Shown: positions 49,705 to 62,200 of the stretch, piece by piece
Layout of the letters: each line of letters starts with the position of its first letter
Numbering within the stretch: the stretch's first letter is position 1
NCBI GenBank assembly: GCA_964035575.1
Contig: OZ037836.1
Coordinates: 1,736,001-1,800,000 of the forward strand
Reading direction: 5' to 3'
DNA: 64,000 bases
Origin: Rhynchopus sp. YZ270_cl-10
Taxonomy: Eukaryota; Euglenozoa; Diplonemea; Diplonemida; Diplonemidae
The notes under the pieces: model-generated
The model's input: only the letters and a program-made list of their open reading frames with translations
What the model was told of the DNA's origin: nothing
Database searches by the model: none
Translations under genes and position numbers: made by a program

Positions 49705-50279
49705 TACCCCCAAAGAAAAATTTGGGGGAAAAACCCAATTTTTGGGGGTACCGCGGTACCCCCAACGGTACTTGAGGGTTTAGGGTTAGTGGGAAATGTT
49801 TTTTTTCTTCTTTTTTTTTTTCCTCTCGGCAAGACGTGGCGCAAATCTTTCAATTGCGGCCATAATCGGGGGAAAATATGCTTCTGTGGGGTCCTTGCCG
49901 TTCCGAGAGAAGGAAAAAGTAGCGTACCGTGCGCCTGCGGCGCAAAACTTATGAGCGAATCCCACAGCCCTCTACCATAGTTTGGCTGTAAAAATGTTTG
50001 ATTTTAAGTCACAATTTTTGAAATGTTGCGTACCGTGGCTTCGCCACAAAGTTTAGATATTATGACTGCCGTTTCTTCTTGTACTGAGGGAAGGCAGGCG
50101 TAGAAAAAACATGAGAAAAAGGGTTGGTTTGGTTCTTGATGTACATTACCATCCCACGTCATCACGTATTTACCTGAAATGAACGGACCTTTTCGCGCGG
50201 AGCGCGAAAATTTTTTTTGACCCTTTTTTTTTGCCGGTACCCCCAAAAAAAAAAATAGCGATTTCTGGCGAAAACCCTG
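49676..50279. mobile_element. Element with CAGGGTTTTCGC inverted ends
   Basis: The first 12 bases, CAGGGTTTTCGC, are the exact reverse complement of 50268-50279. Just inside both ends is GGGGGTACCG. The 604-bp interior contains further GGGGGTACC palindromes, a hairpin with a TGC/GCA loop (49930-49944), one with a GAA loop on the minus strand (50035-50047), and one with a GGA loop (50190-50210). The CAGGG start resembles hAT-type ends; flanks (ATGTAATC and TATTAATC) match at only five of eight bases, so the family is uncertain. Confidence 0.6.
50190..50210. repeat. Mini-hairpin with GGA triloop
   Basis: TTTTCGCGC, loop GGA, GCGCGAAAA: perfect 9-bp stem, the strongest of the GGA set. Confidence 0.9.
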
Positions 50280-50301
50280 TATTAATCATAAGAAAAAAAA
50301 A

Positions 50302-50728
50302 ATGGCAACCAAATAATTTGGTGGATTTTGGGGGTTTTCTTGTAATTGGTACAATATTGATTGGTAGGATAGTGGTTCTTAGTCGCATTGGTTGAGAAGT
50401 ATCTTTTTTTTCCCCGCAATTTTTGAGTTTTTGTGCCTCCCTTCGACTAACCATGTGTATTTTTGGATGGCTGCGTGCGTGGCGCGGATCTAATATTCGA
50501 CTTTCTTTAATGATACGCTGCACCTGGTGCACTGAAGGGGCACCTTTTTTGTGCCTTTTTATACCAATAAGACCCACCATCCCACCAAATAACCTGGTCG
50601 CGATAGTTTCGCGAACTTTCCTGCAGTCAACGCAGGGAAAGAATAATCAACGATGTGATACAGGATATGGGTGGTTCAGTGATTCCACAGAACCGACACC
50701 ATTGATGTGTCTCAACCAAAACCAAATA
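50302..50728. repeat. Spacer segment S1, second copy
   Basis: Nearly identical to 32803-33232. Here 24 bp (AATTAAAAAAGAGGG...) separate it from the E element; at 33231 the E end follows directly. Confidence 0.75.
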
Positions 50729-50754
50729 ATTAAAAAAGAGGGAGTTTTTTGAGG

Positions 50755-50982
50755 TACCGACCCTCCCCCGTGAAATTGTCCCCCCCCCCCCCCCCCCCCC
50801 CCCCCCCTCTGACCCCCTTGAAATTTTCCCCCTGGGGGAAAAAGTGGGGGTGACAATATCTAGCACGTAACAGTGTTAGCAAAACCATCCACTTCACACC
50901 AGACCGACCCCTTCGAAATTGTCCCTGGGGGCAAAATACCGGGTTTTTTTTTGGGGGACAATTTCACGGGGGAGGGTCGGTA
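50755..50982. mobile_element. E-type inverted-repeat element, copy 2
   Basis: Starts TACCGACCCTCCCCCGTGAA and ends with its reverse complement; 228 bp, including a run of about 38 C's at 50769-50806. The flanks (TTTTTTGAGG left, AGGAAAGAAAA right) are joined almost directly at 11780-11790, which looks like an unoccupied site. Confidence 0.8.
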
Positions 50983-52992
50983 AGGAAAGAAAACGACCAA
51001 ATAATAATTGTGCGGATTTTGGGGGGTTTCTTGCAATTGGAGACCTCGTGGGTCGTGGATATTACTTGTCCTGCTGGAGTTGATACTTTTGTTGGGTCAA
51101 AATAGCTGTCCATACAGACAGTCGTCACACATTTGTTTTGTTTTGAAATTGCACATCTTTTGCAATGCTTCACCCAGTTTTCAGGTACACTGCCTCGAGA
51201 GGGCTTTGTACTTCAGATTTTACATCCCCCACCCATCCCCCACCCATGGACAAAATGTACTTTGAAAGTTCTATATTTTTTCTGCTCTAGCAGCATGCTG
51301 CATAACCAGAAACCGCGAAGCAAAAAAGCAATAACACTCGTTTTTCCTGGGTTTACTTGTGTTATTGACTCGTTTTTAAACCCCCCCCGACCCCTACCCC
51401 ACTTTTCCTTTTTTTACCCTTGCTCCTTCTGATGAGAGCGGTCAAAGGGTTACTTTTCTGGTCAAGGAGCAGACCGCCGAAACCAAAAAAACTTTTGTTA
51501 GCATTGGAGCATATTATGGTGTTTAATAATGTTCCGGCCGAACCACCACGGCGAGTAAGTCGATACTAAAAGTTACGCACACCGTTTGGTGAAAATATGG
51601 TAACTCGAGTGACAAAGTACAAGACAAAAACAGAAGACTCTTTTTTTTTTTTTTCACCTTTTGTCCCCATTTTTTTAACTTTCTACAATCCCCCACCCAT
51701 CCCCCCATTTTATTTAGTGTGATCTGGGTGAGGCAGCGTGGCTGTGTGACTGAAGTGACTTTTTGAGTTTTCCGGCGGATTTCGGACAAAACTTAAGTTT
51801 TTCTTTTTTTCCCCTTCAGTTACACAGCCACGCTTGGCTCACCCAGATCAGTGTCGTCTTTTTATTTTTTGTAGGGCAAAACGCAGTTGACAGGGGAAAT
51901 GCTACGGGTCGCTCTAACTGTTTTCACCCCCATTTTGTGCTCCTCCCCTTCTCACACATCACTTTCTGTACTTCAGGGCTTTCATTCTTATCTCTTCTCT
52001 TTGGCGCTGTTTTTTTGTAAACATATCCGTTTTCAGAGAAGATAATAAAACCTACATTTTCGAACTTTTCTACTGACGTGATTTTCATTGGACGCATCCC
52101 CGGGGAGCACAAGCAAAGGGTAATGAAAGGGAACAATGAACATTAAACAAGCTAGAAAAGAGACAGTATTTATTTTTTTACCGACCCTCCCCCGTATGTT
52201 TGTATACAAAAAGAAAGATTGATGTGGCAGCGTACAACTAACAAACCCTCCCTGTTTCGTTTCCCGTTTTCCTGTGTGGGCGAAGATAGCTATTGACACC
52301 TGTAGTATTTCCCAGGGGTACCAGTGTATCCCTTGGCCACCGCCTGTGGTGGCAGCGTACAAACTAACAAACTCTCTCCCCCTGTTTCGTTTCTCGTTTT
52401 TCCTGTGTGGGTGCAGATAGCTATTGACACCTGTAGTATTTTTCATTTTATGATTGTGTGGTGAGGAACCGTTCAACAGTTCAACATCTCCCTCCCCCAT
52501 TTTTCCGATGTTTTCACTCCCCGCCCCCATCAGTTTTTAGAATCAAGTATCATACTGTTGTTATAACGTTATCGATAACTTTATAACACCCACAGTATGA
52601 AGTATGTGCGTTAATTTTATTCATTTTATTGGTTGAGCTGGCGAGCCCGTGGGACGGGATTTGTGACGGGAGAAAGTATTTTTCAGGTCATTACGCGCCG
52701 CAGAGCAGAGCGCTAAGGATCAGCTTTGCCAACTGCTCTCCGTAGCGTAAGTGGGCGTCTAACTTTGCGCTAGCGGTGCGCACGTCTGAGGCACTATTTC
52801 TGTTTGATAAAACAATAAGCGTGCGTTTCTTTTATCAAACAGATTATATTCTCCGCCCCGCACCCAAACCGTAAATACAACTTTCATTCAGAGAAGAAAA
52901 AAAAGAATTATTTTCCCTCTCCTTTGCGCGCTGGTTTGTGTGTTTCCTAATTTTTACACCGCGTCCTGGGTTCTTCTCCGCAAACACGGCAA
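50983..52992. repeat. Spacer segment S3 upstream of gene D
   Basis: Near-identical to 38031-40048. It contains M1 at 51720-51850, the 126-bp tandem pair at about 52227-52440, and the palindrome at 52551-52600, whose core TTATAACGTTATCGATAAC is more symmetric here than in the other copy. No gene is seen. Confidence 0.85.
51720..51850. mobile_element. M1 inverted-repeat element, copy 3
   Basis: Same as the copy at 38777-38907; carried along in the segment duplication rather than an independent insertion. Confidence 0.75.
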
Positions 52993-53228
52993 ACCCTCGG
53001 GACGGTACGGACGCAACCTTGAGGTGTCTGCACGTTCGCACATCCACTTTTATTACTCGAACCCACCCCATCCTGTTCCCCACCCCACCCAACCCATATC
53101 CATCATTCCACCATCAGGACCAAGCCAGAGCAAGAGAGAGAGAGAGAGAGAGAGAGAGACGAAAGGAAGCGTCAAGCCGGGTGTGTGTCTTGGTGTCTTT
53201 GCCCTTGGAGGGTAGACACGAAGCAGCA
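52993..53228 (+). promoter_or_regulatory. Conserved 5' block of gene D with candidate trans-splice acceptor
   Basis: Candidate acceptor CATCAG (AG at 53116-53117), followed by a GA microsatellite (53131-53159). It has the full-length leader (GTGTGTCTTGGTGTC present), unlike gene C, although the sequence further upstream is shared with C. Confidence 0.55.
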
Positions 53229-56200
53229 ATGCCGAGGTTGATGTACATGCGCGAGGTTGTGCTGCTGTCTGCTGCAGTGGCAAGCCACGCTGCGTGCACA
53301 GACTACGGGACCGACGCGACGGCGTGCGGTGCTGACGCGGCGTGTCTGTGGAGCCCTGTGTGGTACCCTGATCTGTGCACGGAGGACCCGTGCAGGGCAC
53401 AGGTGGGTTCGTCGGACTGCGGGACGACGTCGGTGGAGATGCCGGCGACGGTGTGCCAGGCGCCGTCTGGGGACCCAGACTTCTGCACGGTGGAGGTGTG
53501 CCAGTACGACTTGGCGCTGTCGCCACGGTGCCACGTGAAGAACTGCCTGTTCTTCACGCAGGGGACGTGTGGAGGGAGCTGCAAGTGGGAGACGACAGCG
53601 GACGTGTCGGACAAGCGCCCAGCAGAGCAGATGAGCTACTGTGTGGAGGACCACTGTGCGGGACAGGGGTCGCAGACGGCGTGCGAGGGGCAGAACGGGT
53701 GCGCGTGGACAAGCGGGTCCTGTGGGATGACAGACTGTGCGAACCACGCTGACGAGAAGGACTGCGACCACGACCTGAGGTGCCACTACGACAACACGGC
53801 AGGGTTCTGCAAGACGACGGTGTGTGCACCGACGACAAGCTCGGTTGACTGTAAGGCGGACAACGCGTGCATGTGGAACGACGATGATAAAGTTTGCGTG
53901 CCGAAGACGTGCGACAAGCACAACCTGCCGACTGCGGACAGGTGTGCATGTGCGGACGACCCGGACTGCAAGTGGCACATCGGAGCCTCGGGGAGCTACT
54001 GTGTGGACCCTCTGTACGACGCGTGCCCGGATCTAGACATTGCCTTTGTGCTGGACGGGTCTGGTTCGATGTCTCGTTCCTTCGGGTCGCACGCACACGG
54101 CTTCTACGGGCTGCTTGAGATCATGCGTGACTGGATGCAGACTGTGCCGCTGACGGGGGACGACCACACGCGGGGTGCAAACATCGACTCGAAGGGGAAG
54201 GGGTTCCGTATCACCTTCATCCAGTTCTCGAAGGCAGACGCAAACCCGGGCGAGGACCACCCGACGAACTGCGCCGTTGGTGCCTGCACGGACGGACACT
54301 TGTCCGGACGCAGAGACGAGCTGAACGGTGACATCACATGGCATGAGAACAACTACCAGGCGCACTGGACGTACATGCACGAGGCCTTGCAGGACGTGGC
54401 AGACAACACGTTCACCGCGTCGCAGAGCCCGTCGTGGAGAGACCACGTGGTGATCATTATTGCTGACGGAGGTATCACGGACATTGACGGTGACGCGTGC
54501 TGCCAGACACGTTGTGGGGACAGACGCTGCGTGGACAGGAACTGGCGGTCGACGTACCCTGCAGCACTGGAGCAGGCGCAGCAAGACCTGCGTGACGAGA
54601 ACGTGCAGGTGTTTGGTGTTGTGATGCGTCGGTACTCGCAGCACACCTTCCAGGACGACAATGCAGAGGCGAAGCTGACACCGCTTGTGACGGCGCCCTC
54701 GGACGAGCACTTCATGAACCTGATGCTTGACGAGATCCAGGACGAGATGCTGCTGAAGCTGTGCGACCCGAACAGCGTGTTTGGGAAGACACTTGCAAAG
54801 CCTGCTGTGACAAGCGCATGTCCGGCGAAGTCGAAGACAGACTGTGAGTCGACGTCGTACTGCGTGTACGACGTGGCACTGGGGTCGTGCACGGAGTCTG
54901 TGTGCTTCCCTCTGTGCGACGAGCAGAACTGCATTGCGAACGACGCGTGCCAGTGGACTGCTGCTGACGGACGGTGTGACCCGAAGCCGCCAGGCTGCAC
55001 GGCACTGTCGCAGACGGAGTGCAAGAACGACCCGACCTGTCTGTGGGACGCTGTGTGGAACAAGGGGGACAACTGTGTGGAGAACCCGTGCATCAAGGTT
55101 GACGGGTCGACTGCGTGCAACGGGCACGTGGAGCCGGTGCAGACGTGCACAGCAGATGCGCAGAACCCTGACAAGTGCGACCTGGAGACGTGCGCATACG
55201 ATGCGGCTACGAACAAGTGCGAGGTGAAGAAGTGTCTTGAGGACGAGGACGGGCGCTGCACGACGAACACCGACTGTGAGTGGGTGAAGCCTGCTGGGTC
55301 ACCAGCAACGACCACACCGTCGACGCTGGTGGGCTACTGTGACGAGAAGATCTGCACGACGACGGACCAGGGTGTGTGCGATGCAGACCCGCTGTGCAAG
55401 TGGGACACCAATACGTGTGTAACGTCGGAATGCGCAAAGAACAGGAACGAGAAGGACTGCGACCAGAACCCGAAGTGCCACTGGGACCTGACGCTGGACC
55501 CACAGGGGTGCAAGGAGGAGCCGTGCCAGCTGCTCACAGACACTGCGACGTGCACCGGGTCCCCCGACAACTGCATGTGGACGGACACGGACACGTGTGT
55601 GCCGAAGAACTGCGACCACTACACGGCGAAGTGCGACTGTGAAAAGGATGCCGACTGTGCCTGGCACCACGGGCCTGGTGGGTCGTACTGCAGCGTGCCG
55701 CGCTACAGCAACTGCCCGGACCTGGACATTGCCTTTGTGCTGGACGGGTCTGGTTCGATGTCGCGTTCCTTCGGGTCGCACGCACACGGCTTCTACGGGC
55801 TGCTTGAGATCATGCGTGACTGGATCAAGGACGTGCCGCTGACGGGGGACGACCACACGATGGGTTCGAACATCGACTCGAAGGACGCTGGGTTCCGTAT
55901 CACCTTCATCCAGTTCTCGAAGGCAGATGCGACGCCCGCAGAGGACCACCCGACAAACTGCGCCGTTGGTTCCTGCACGGACGGACACCTGTCGGGACTG
56001 AGGGAGGAGCTGAACGGTGACATCACATGGCACGAGGACAACTACCAGTCGCAGTGGACGTACCTGCACGCAGCCCTGCAGGACGTGGCAGACAACACGT
56101 TCACCGCAGCGCAGAGCCCGTCGTGGAGAGACCACGTGGTGATCATTATTGCTGACGGAGGTATCACGGACAACGACGGTGACGCGTGCTGTTCGTGGTC

Positions 56201-59200
56201 GTGTGGGGACTGGCGCTGCATTGACCCCCAGCACAGGGATGAGTACAAAGGGATGCTTGTGACGGCGCAGCAGGACCTGCGTGACGAGAACGTGCAGGTG
56301 TTTGGTGTTGTGATGCGTCGGTACTCGCAGCACACCTTCCAGGACGACAACGCAGAGGCGAAGCTGACACCACTTGTGACGGAGCCGTCGGCAGACCACT
56401 TCATGAACCTGATGCTTGACGAGATCAAGGACGAGATGCTGCTGAAGCTGTGCGACCCTAACAGCGTGTTTGGGCAGGTGCTTGTGGCGAAGGAGCCCGA
56501 GTGCGTTGGTAACCTTGCGGAGGCCGAGTGCACGGCGGACAAGGCCTGTGTGTGGGACACCACTGTGTGCAAGAACTCTGAGTGCTACCCACACTGCGAC
56601 GAGCAGACGTGTCTGACGAACCCGGCGTGCGCGTGGAACAACGGCCAGTGCGAAGAGGACCCCGGGTGTGTGAAGCACACCGACTCAACGGCCTGCAAGA
56701 ACGACCCGACCTGTCTGTGGGACGCTGTGTGGAAGAAGGGGGACAACTGCGTGGACAACCCGTGTGTCGATGTGGCAAAGGACGACTGTGCTGCGGTGGG
56801 TGCGACTGTGGACCCGTGCACACCGCCGAATGGGGACCCGGACTTCTGCAAGCTGGATGTGTGCCACGTTACGACGGGCGACGTCTGCGAGGTGAAGAAG
56901 TGTCTTGAGGACGAGGACGGGCGCTGCACGACGAACACCGACTGTGAGTGGGTGCCGGCGAACCCGCTTCCGACGAACCCACCGACGTCGACGACTGTGG
57001 GCTACTGTGACGAGAAGACCTGCACGACGACGGACCAGGGTGTGTGCGATGCAGACCCGTTGTGCAAGTGGGACGCTGGCAAGTGTGTGGAGACGCCCTG
57101 TGCGCAGCACAAGAATGAGAAGGACTGCGACCAGGACGGGACATGCGGCTGGGTTGCGACGCAGGACCCGCAGGTGTGCGTGGAGCATGAGTGCGTGGTC
57201 CACGACAGCACGATGCCGTGTGAGGCGGACGACAACTGCATGTGGGCGAACGTGCTGGGTAAGGACCAATGTGTGCCGAAGACGTGCGAGAAGTACGACT
57301 TCAAGTGCGACTGCGAGAAGGACGCAGACTGCAAGTGGCACCACGGACAGGGGAGTGCGCAGTGTGTTGTGACTGCATACGACACGTGCCCGGACCTGGA
57401 CATTGCCTTTGTGCTGGACGGGTCTGGTTCGATGTCTCGTTCCTTCGGGTCGCACGCACACGGCTTCTATGGGCTGCTTGAGATCATGCGTGACTGGATC
57501 AAAGACGTGCCGCTGACGGGGGATGACCACACGATGGGTGCAAACATCGACTCGAAGGGGAAGGGGTTCCGTGTGACCTTCATCCAGTTCTCGAAGGCAG
57601 ACGCATCACCCGCAGAGGACCACCCGACGAACTGCGCCGTTGGTGCCTGCACGGACGGACACTTGTCGGGACGCAGAGACGAGCTGAACGGTGACATCAC
57701 ATGGCATGAGAACAACTACCAGTCGCAGTGGACGTACCTGCACGCAGCCCTGCAGGATGTGGCAGACAACACGTTCACCGCGTCGCAGAGCCCGTCGTGG
57801 AGAGAGCACGCCGTGGTCATCATTGCTGACGGCGGGCTGACAGACTACGACGGTGACGCGTGCTGTTCGTGGTCGTGTGGGGACTGGCGGTGCGTGGACA
57901 GAAGCTTCAGGTCGACGTACCCGGCGATGCTGGACACTGCGCAAGGACAACTGCGTTCTGAGGATGTCATGGTGCTTGGGGTGGTGATCCGCAGGTACTC
58001 GCAGCACACCTTCCAGGACGACAACGCAGAGGCGAAGCTGTCGCCGCTTGTGACGGCGCCGACGAGCGACCACTTCATGAACGTGATGCTGGACGAGCTG
58101 AAGGAGGCGGTGCTGATGAAGCTGTGTGACGACACATCGAAGTTTGGGCAGGCTCTGGCACGGTCGACAGGCTGCCCGCAGTTCCTGAACGAGCAGGACT
58201 GCAAGCTTGACAAGGCGTGTGCGTGGGGAGCGACGACGGCGGGTGTGTGCGGGGACTCTGAGTGCTACGCAAACTGCGAGGAGATGGACTGCACACAGAA
58301 CCCGAAGTGCCAGTACGACCCCACGAACAAGATCTGTACGGAGAAGGAGACGTGCGAGGAGAAGAACGTGGCGGACTGCAAGGACGACAAGAACTGCCTG
58401 TGGGACGTTGTGTGGGGGAAGGACACCTGTGTCGACAACCCGTGTGTGGACCCGGCGGACGAGGACGCATGCCACGACGTCCTCGCGACTGTGCCGAACC
58501 CGTGCACACCGCCTGCAGGCAACCCCGACTACTGCGACCTGGACGTGTGTCTGTTTGACAAGACCGGGGACCTGTGCGAGGTGCAGAAGTGCCTGCACGA
58601 CTCCCAGGACAGGTGTGAGAACGACGACGAGTGTGAGTGGAACCCGCCGTCGACGATGCCACTTCCGACGGGCCCGCCCTCGACGCTGATTTCCTGGTGC
58701 AAGCCGAAGGAGTGTGTGCACACGACACAGGACCTGTGTCTCGCAGATGACGTGTGTGAGTGGAAGAACGGCGTGTGCATTGAGGACGAGTGTGTGAAGC
58801 TTCCCGACGAGAAGGAGTGCGACGCAAACCCGAAGTGCCACATGGACACGTCGACGGTGCCGGCGAAGTGCAAGAAGACGGAGTGTGCGAAGTGGGACGC
58901 GCAGGTGCCCTGCAACAACGACACGAAGTGCATGTTCAACGACGACGACGTGTGTGTGCCGAAGACATGTGAGAAGCACGGGGCACGGTGCGACTGCCAG
59001 GAGGACCCCGACTGTGCCTGGCACCACGCCGGTGCGCTGTCTGCGTGCACGTCGCCGCACTTTGACGCGTGCCCGGACATGGACATTGCCTTCCTCCTTG
59101 ACGGGTCTGGTTCGATGCAGCGCAGGTTTGGTGCACACGCACACGGCTTCTACGGGATGATTGAGATGATGCGTGACTGGGTCAAGACTGTGCCACTGAC

Positions 59201-62200
59201 GGGGGACGACCACACTGTGGGTGCAAACATCCCGCAGAACACACCCGGAATGCGTGTGACCTTCATCCAGTTCTCGAAGGCGGACGCACGCCCGGACGAG
59301 GACCACCCGACGAACTGCGCCGTTGGTGCCTGCACGGACGGACACCTGTCGGGACTGAGGGAGGAGCTGTTTGGGGACCTGGACTGGCACGAGGCACACT
59401 ACCAGTCGCAGTGGACGTACCTGCACGACGCACTGAACGACGTGGCAGACAACACGTTCCTCGCGACGCAGAGCCCACCGTACAGAGAGCACGTTGTTGT
59501 GATCATTGCGGACGGGGGGCTGACGGACTACGACGGTGATGCGTGCTCGAACGGGTGCGGGAAGTGGTACGGGAAGGACAGGTACTGGCAGGCGCGTTAC
59601 CAGGACTCGCTGCTGGAGGGCCAGCAGAAGCTGCGTGACGAGGGGGTTACTGTGTTCGGTGTGGTCGTGCGCCGCTACGCTGCACACACGTTTGCGGACG
59701 AGAACGCGGAGGTGAAGCTGAAGCCGCTGATCAGCGACCCACGTGACGAGCACTTCATGAACGTGGAGATGGACAAGCTGAAGATTGATGTGCTGGACCA
59801 GCTGTGCGAGAAGTCGAGCACGTTTGGGAAGATCATTGCGAAGACGCTTGCGACGTGTGCAGACCTTGTGGGGCAGGCGGCGTGCGAGGGTGACGACGGC
59901 TGTGTGTGGGCGGACCCCACATGCAGCAAGTCGGTGTGCTACGACCTGTGCACGGAGGAGAAGTGCGACACGAACCCGCTCTGCACGTGGACCGCACCAA
60001 ACGCCCCGAACGAGTGCACGCTGACCCCGCTGACACCGGTGCCGCCGACGCCGGCACCAGCAACACTTGCGCCACCGACACCTGTGCCGTCGACAGCGGC
60101 ACCGCCAACACAGCCACCAGCAACGTCTGCGCCACCAACACCTGCACCGCCAACAGACGCACCCGAGACACCGGCACCGGAGACGATTCCACCGACCGCT
60201 GTGCCGACACCGTCGCCGCCTGTGGACGAGTGTGCGGATGCGGCGACGAAGAAGGTGTGCGAGGATGCGGGACAGACGTGTGTGGACCCGGACCAGCAGA
60301 AGCCAGATGACTGGAAGTGTGTGTGCCCGCCACCGAGCACAGCGTCGCTTGTGGGGGCGGCTGCGCAGGACTGCATGTTTGACGAGTGCAGCCTGTACAG
60401 CATGACGTGCCAGTCTGTGGGGCAGACGTGTGTGGACCCGGAGAAGGAGAAGCCGGACTCGTGGAAGTGCGAGTGTGTGCCGCCGCAGACGCTTGTGGGG
60501 ACGTCGGTGGTCGGGAAGCCTGCAATCTGCAAGGACCCGCCGGGCGACTGTGAGACGCTTGGGGACATCTGCCACGCTGCGGGGCAGTCGTGCTCGACAG
60601 GGGCGACGGTGCACGACAAGAAGGTTGTGTGCGAGTGCATTCCGCCAGCCACGGGGACACCCGGACAGCACGTGCCTGCGGTGTGCGAGCTGGACGAGTG
60701 CAAGGCTGTGTGTCCGACGTGTGCGCAGACAGACTCGTGGCCGGCGAACAAGTGCGAAGAGGCGGGACAGGACTGCGAGGACCTGGGCCTGGGACACCTG
60801 AGCCTCGGGGACTGGCAGTGCAAGTGCAGAACGCCGTACACCGGGACTCAGGTGACGGCACCTGCAGTGTGTGAGCTGGACGAGTGCAAGGCTGTGTGCC
60901 CGACGTGTGCGAGCACGGCACAGGGGGCGCAGAACCTCTGCGAGGAGAAGGGGCAGACGTGTGTGGAGAAGAGCCTGACGACGACGAGCGACTGGGAGTG
61001 CCACTGCGTGGACCCGAAGGTGGGGACGGCGCTGACGGCTGTTGCGGACTGCGAGGAGGACGAGTGCAGGACACGGGAGCAGATCTGTGTGGGGGCCGGG
61101 CAGGCGTGCGTGGATGTGGACCACAAGGCTGCGTCGTCGTGGGAGTGTGTGTGCCCGCCGCCGTCGAACTCGACACAGGTTGCTGGTGCGGCGGTGTGCG
61201 AGGTGGACGAGTGCACGCTGGCGGACATCAAGAAGGTGTGCGAAGACAGCCACCAGGTCTGTGTGGACACGGACATCACGTCGCTCGGAAACTGGGAGTG
61301 CCACTGCGTGGCGCCTGCACACGGGACTGCGCCGCAGCACGCGGTGGCGTCGTGCTCGCTGGACGAGTGTGCGGTGAAGTGCCCGACGTGTGCCGACAAG
61401 GACAACGGGAGCGGGAACGTGTGCACAGCTGCAGGGCAGCTCTGCGAGGACCCGCAGCCGACACACACAAACCTGAACGACTGGCTCTGCAAGTGCCCGC
61501 CGCCAAGCACAAAGACGGCAGTGACGACGACTGTGGCAGATTGTCGGGACGGGTTTGACGAGTGTGTGGAGCGGTCGGACGCTGTGCAGTGCAAGCACAC
61601 CCCGCGGTACTCGCTGGACGGGTGTCTGTGCCAGTGTGGGTGGACGAGCGACGAGTACAAGCAGACGGAGCCGTGCACGGACGGATGCTGCAACCCGATG
61701 CACGAGAAGTCGTCGTGGTGCCTTGTGGACACGACGGACGACTACAACCTGAACAAGCCGCACTGCCTTGCGGCGTCGAAGCAGTTCTGTCTGTCTGCGG
61801 GCCAGGTCCCGGCTGACGGGGGCAGGCCGCTGCGCGACACGATTCCCGGGGTCCCGAACGGGCAGACGAACGTGTGCACGGATGTGGGACAGAAGTGTGT
61901 GGACCCGGACGAGAAGACGGAGAAGGACTGGTGGTGTGAGTGCGTGCTCCCGAAGAGCGGGCCGAAGGGTCTGCAGAGCCCTGCGGTGTGTGAGGAGGAC
62001 GAGTGCGTGACGCATGGGGCTGTGTGCACGAACGCTGGACAGAAGTGTGTTGACGCGGACCACAGTGCGATGATGAACTGGCAGTGCGAGTGTGTTGTGG
62101 GCCCCCCGAAGACGGGTGCGCAGGGCGTTGCGGTGTGCGAGATTGACGAGTGCATTGAGATCTGCCCGACGTGTGCGACCGACAACGGGACGACTGTGTG

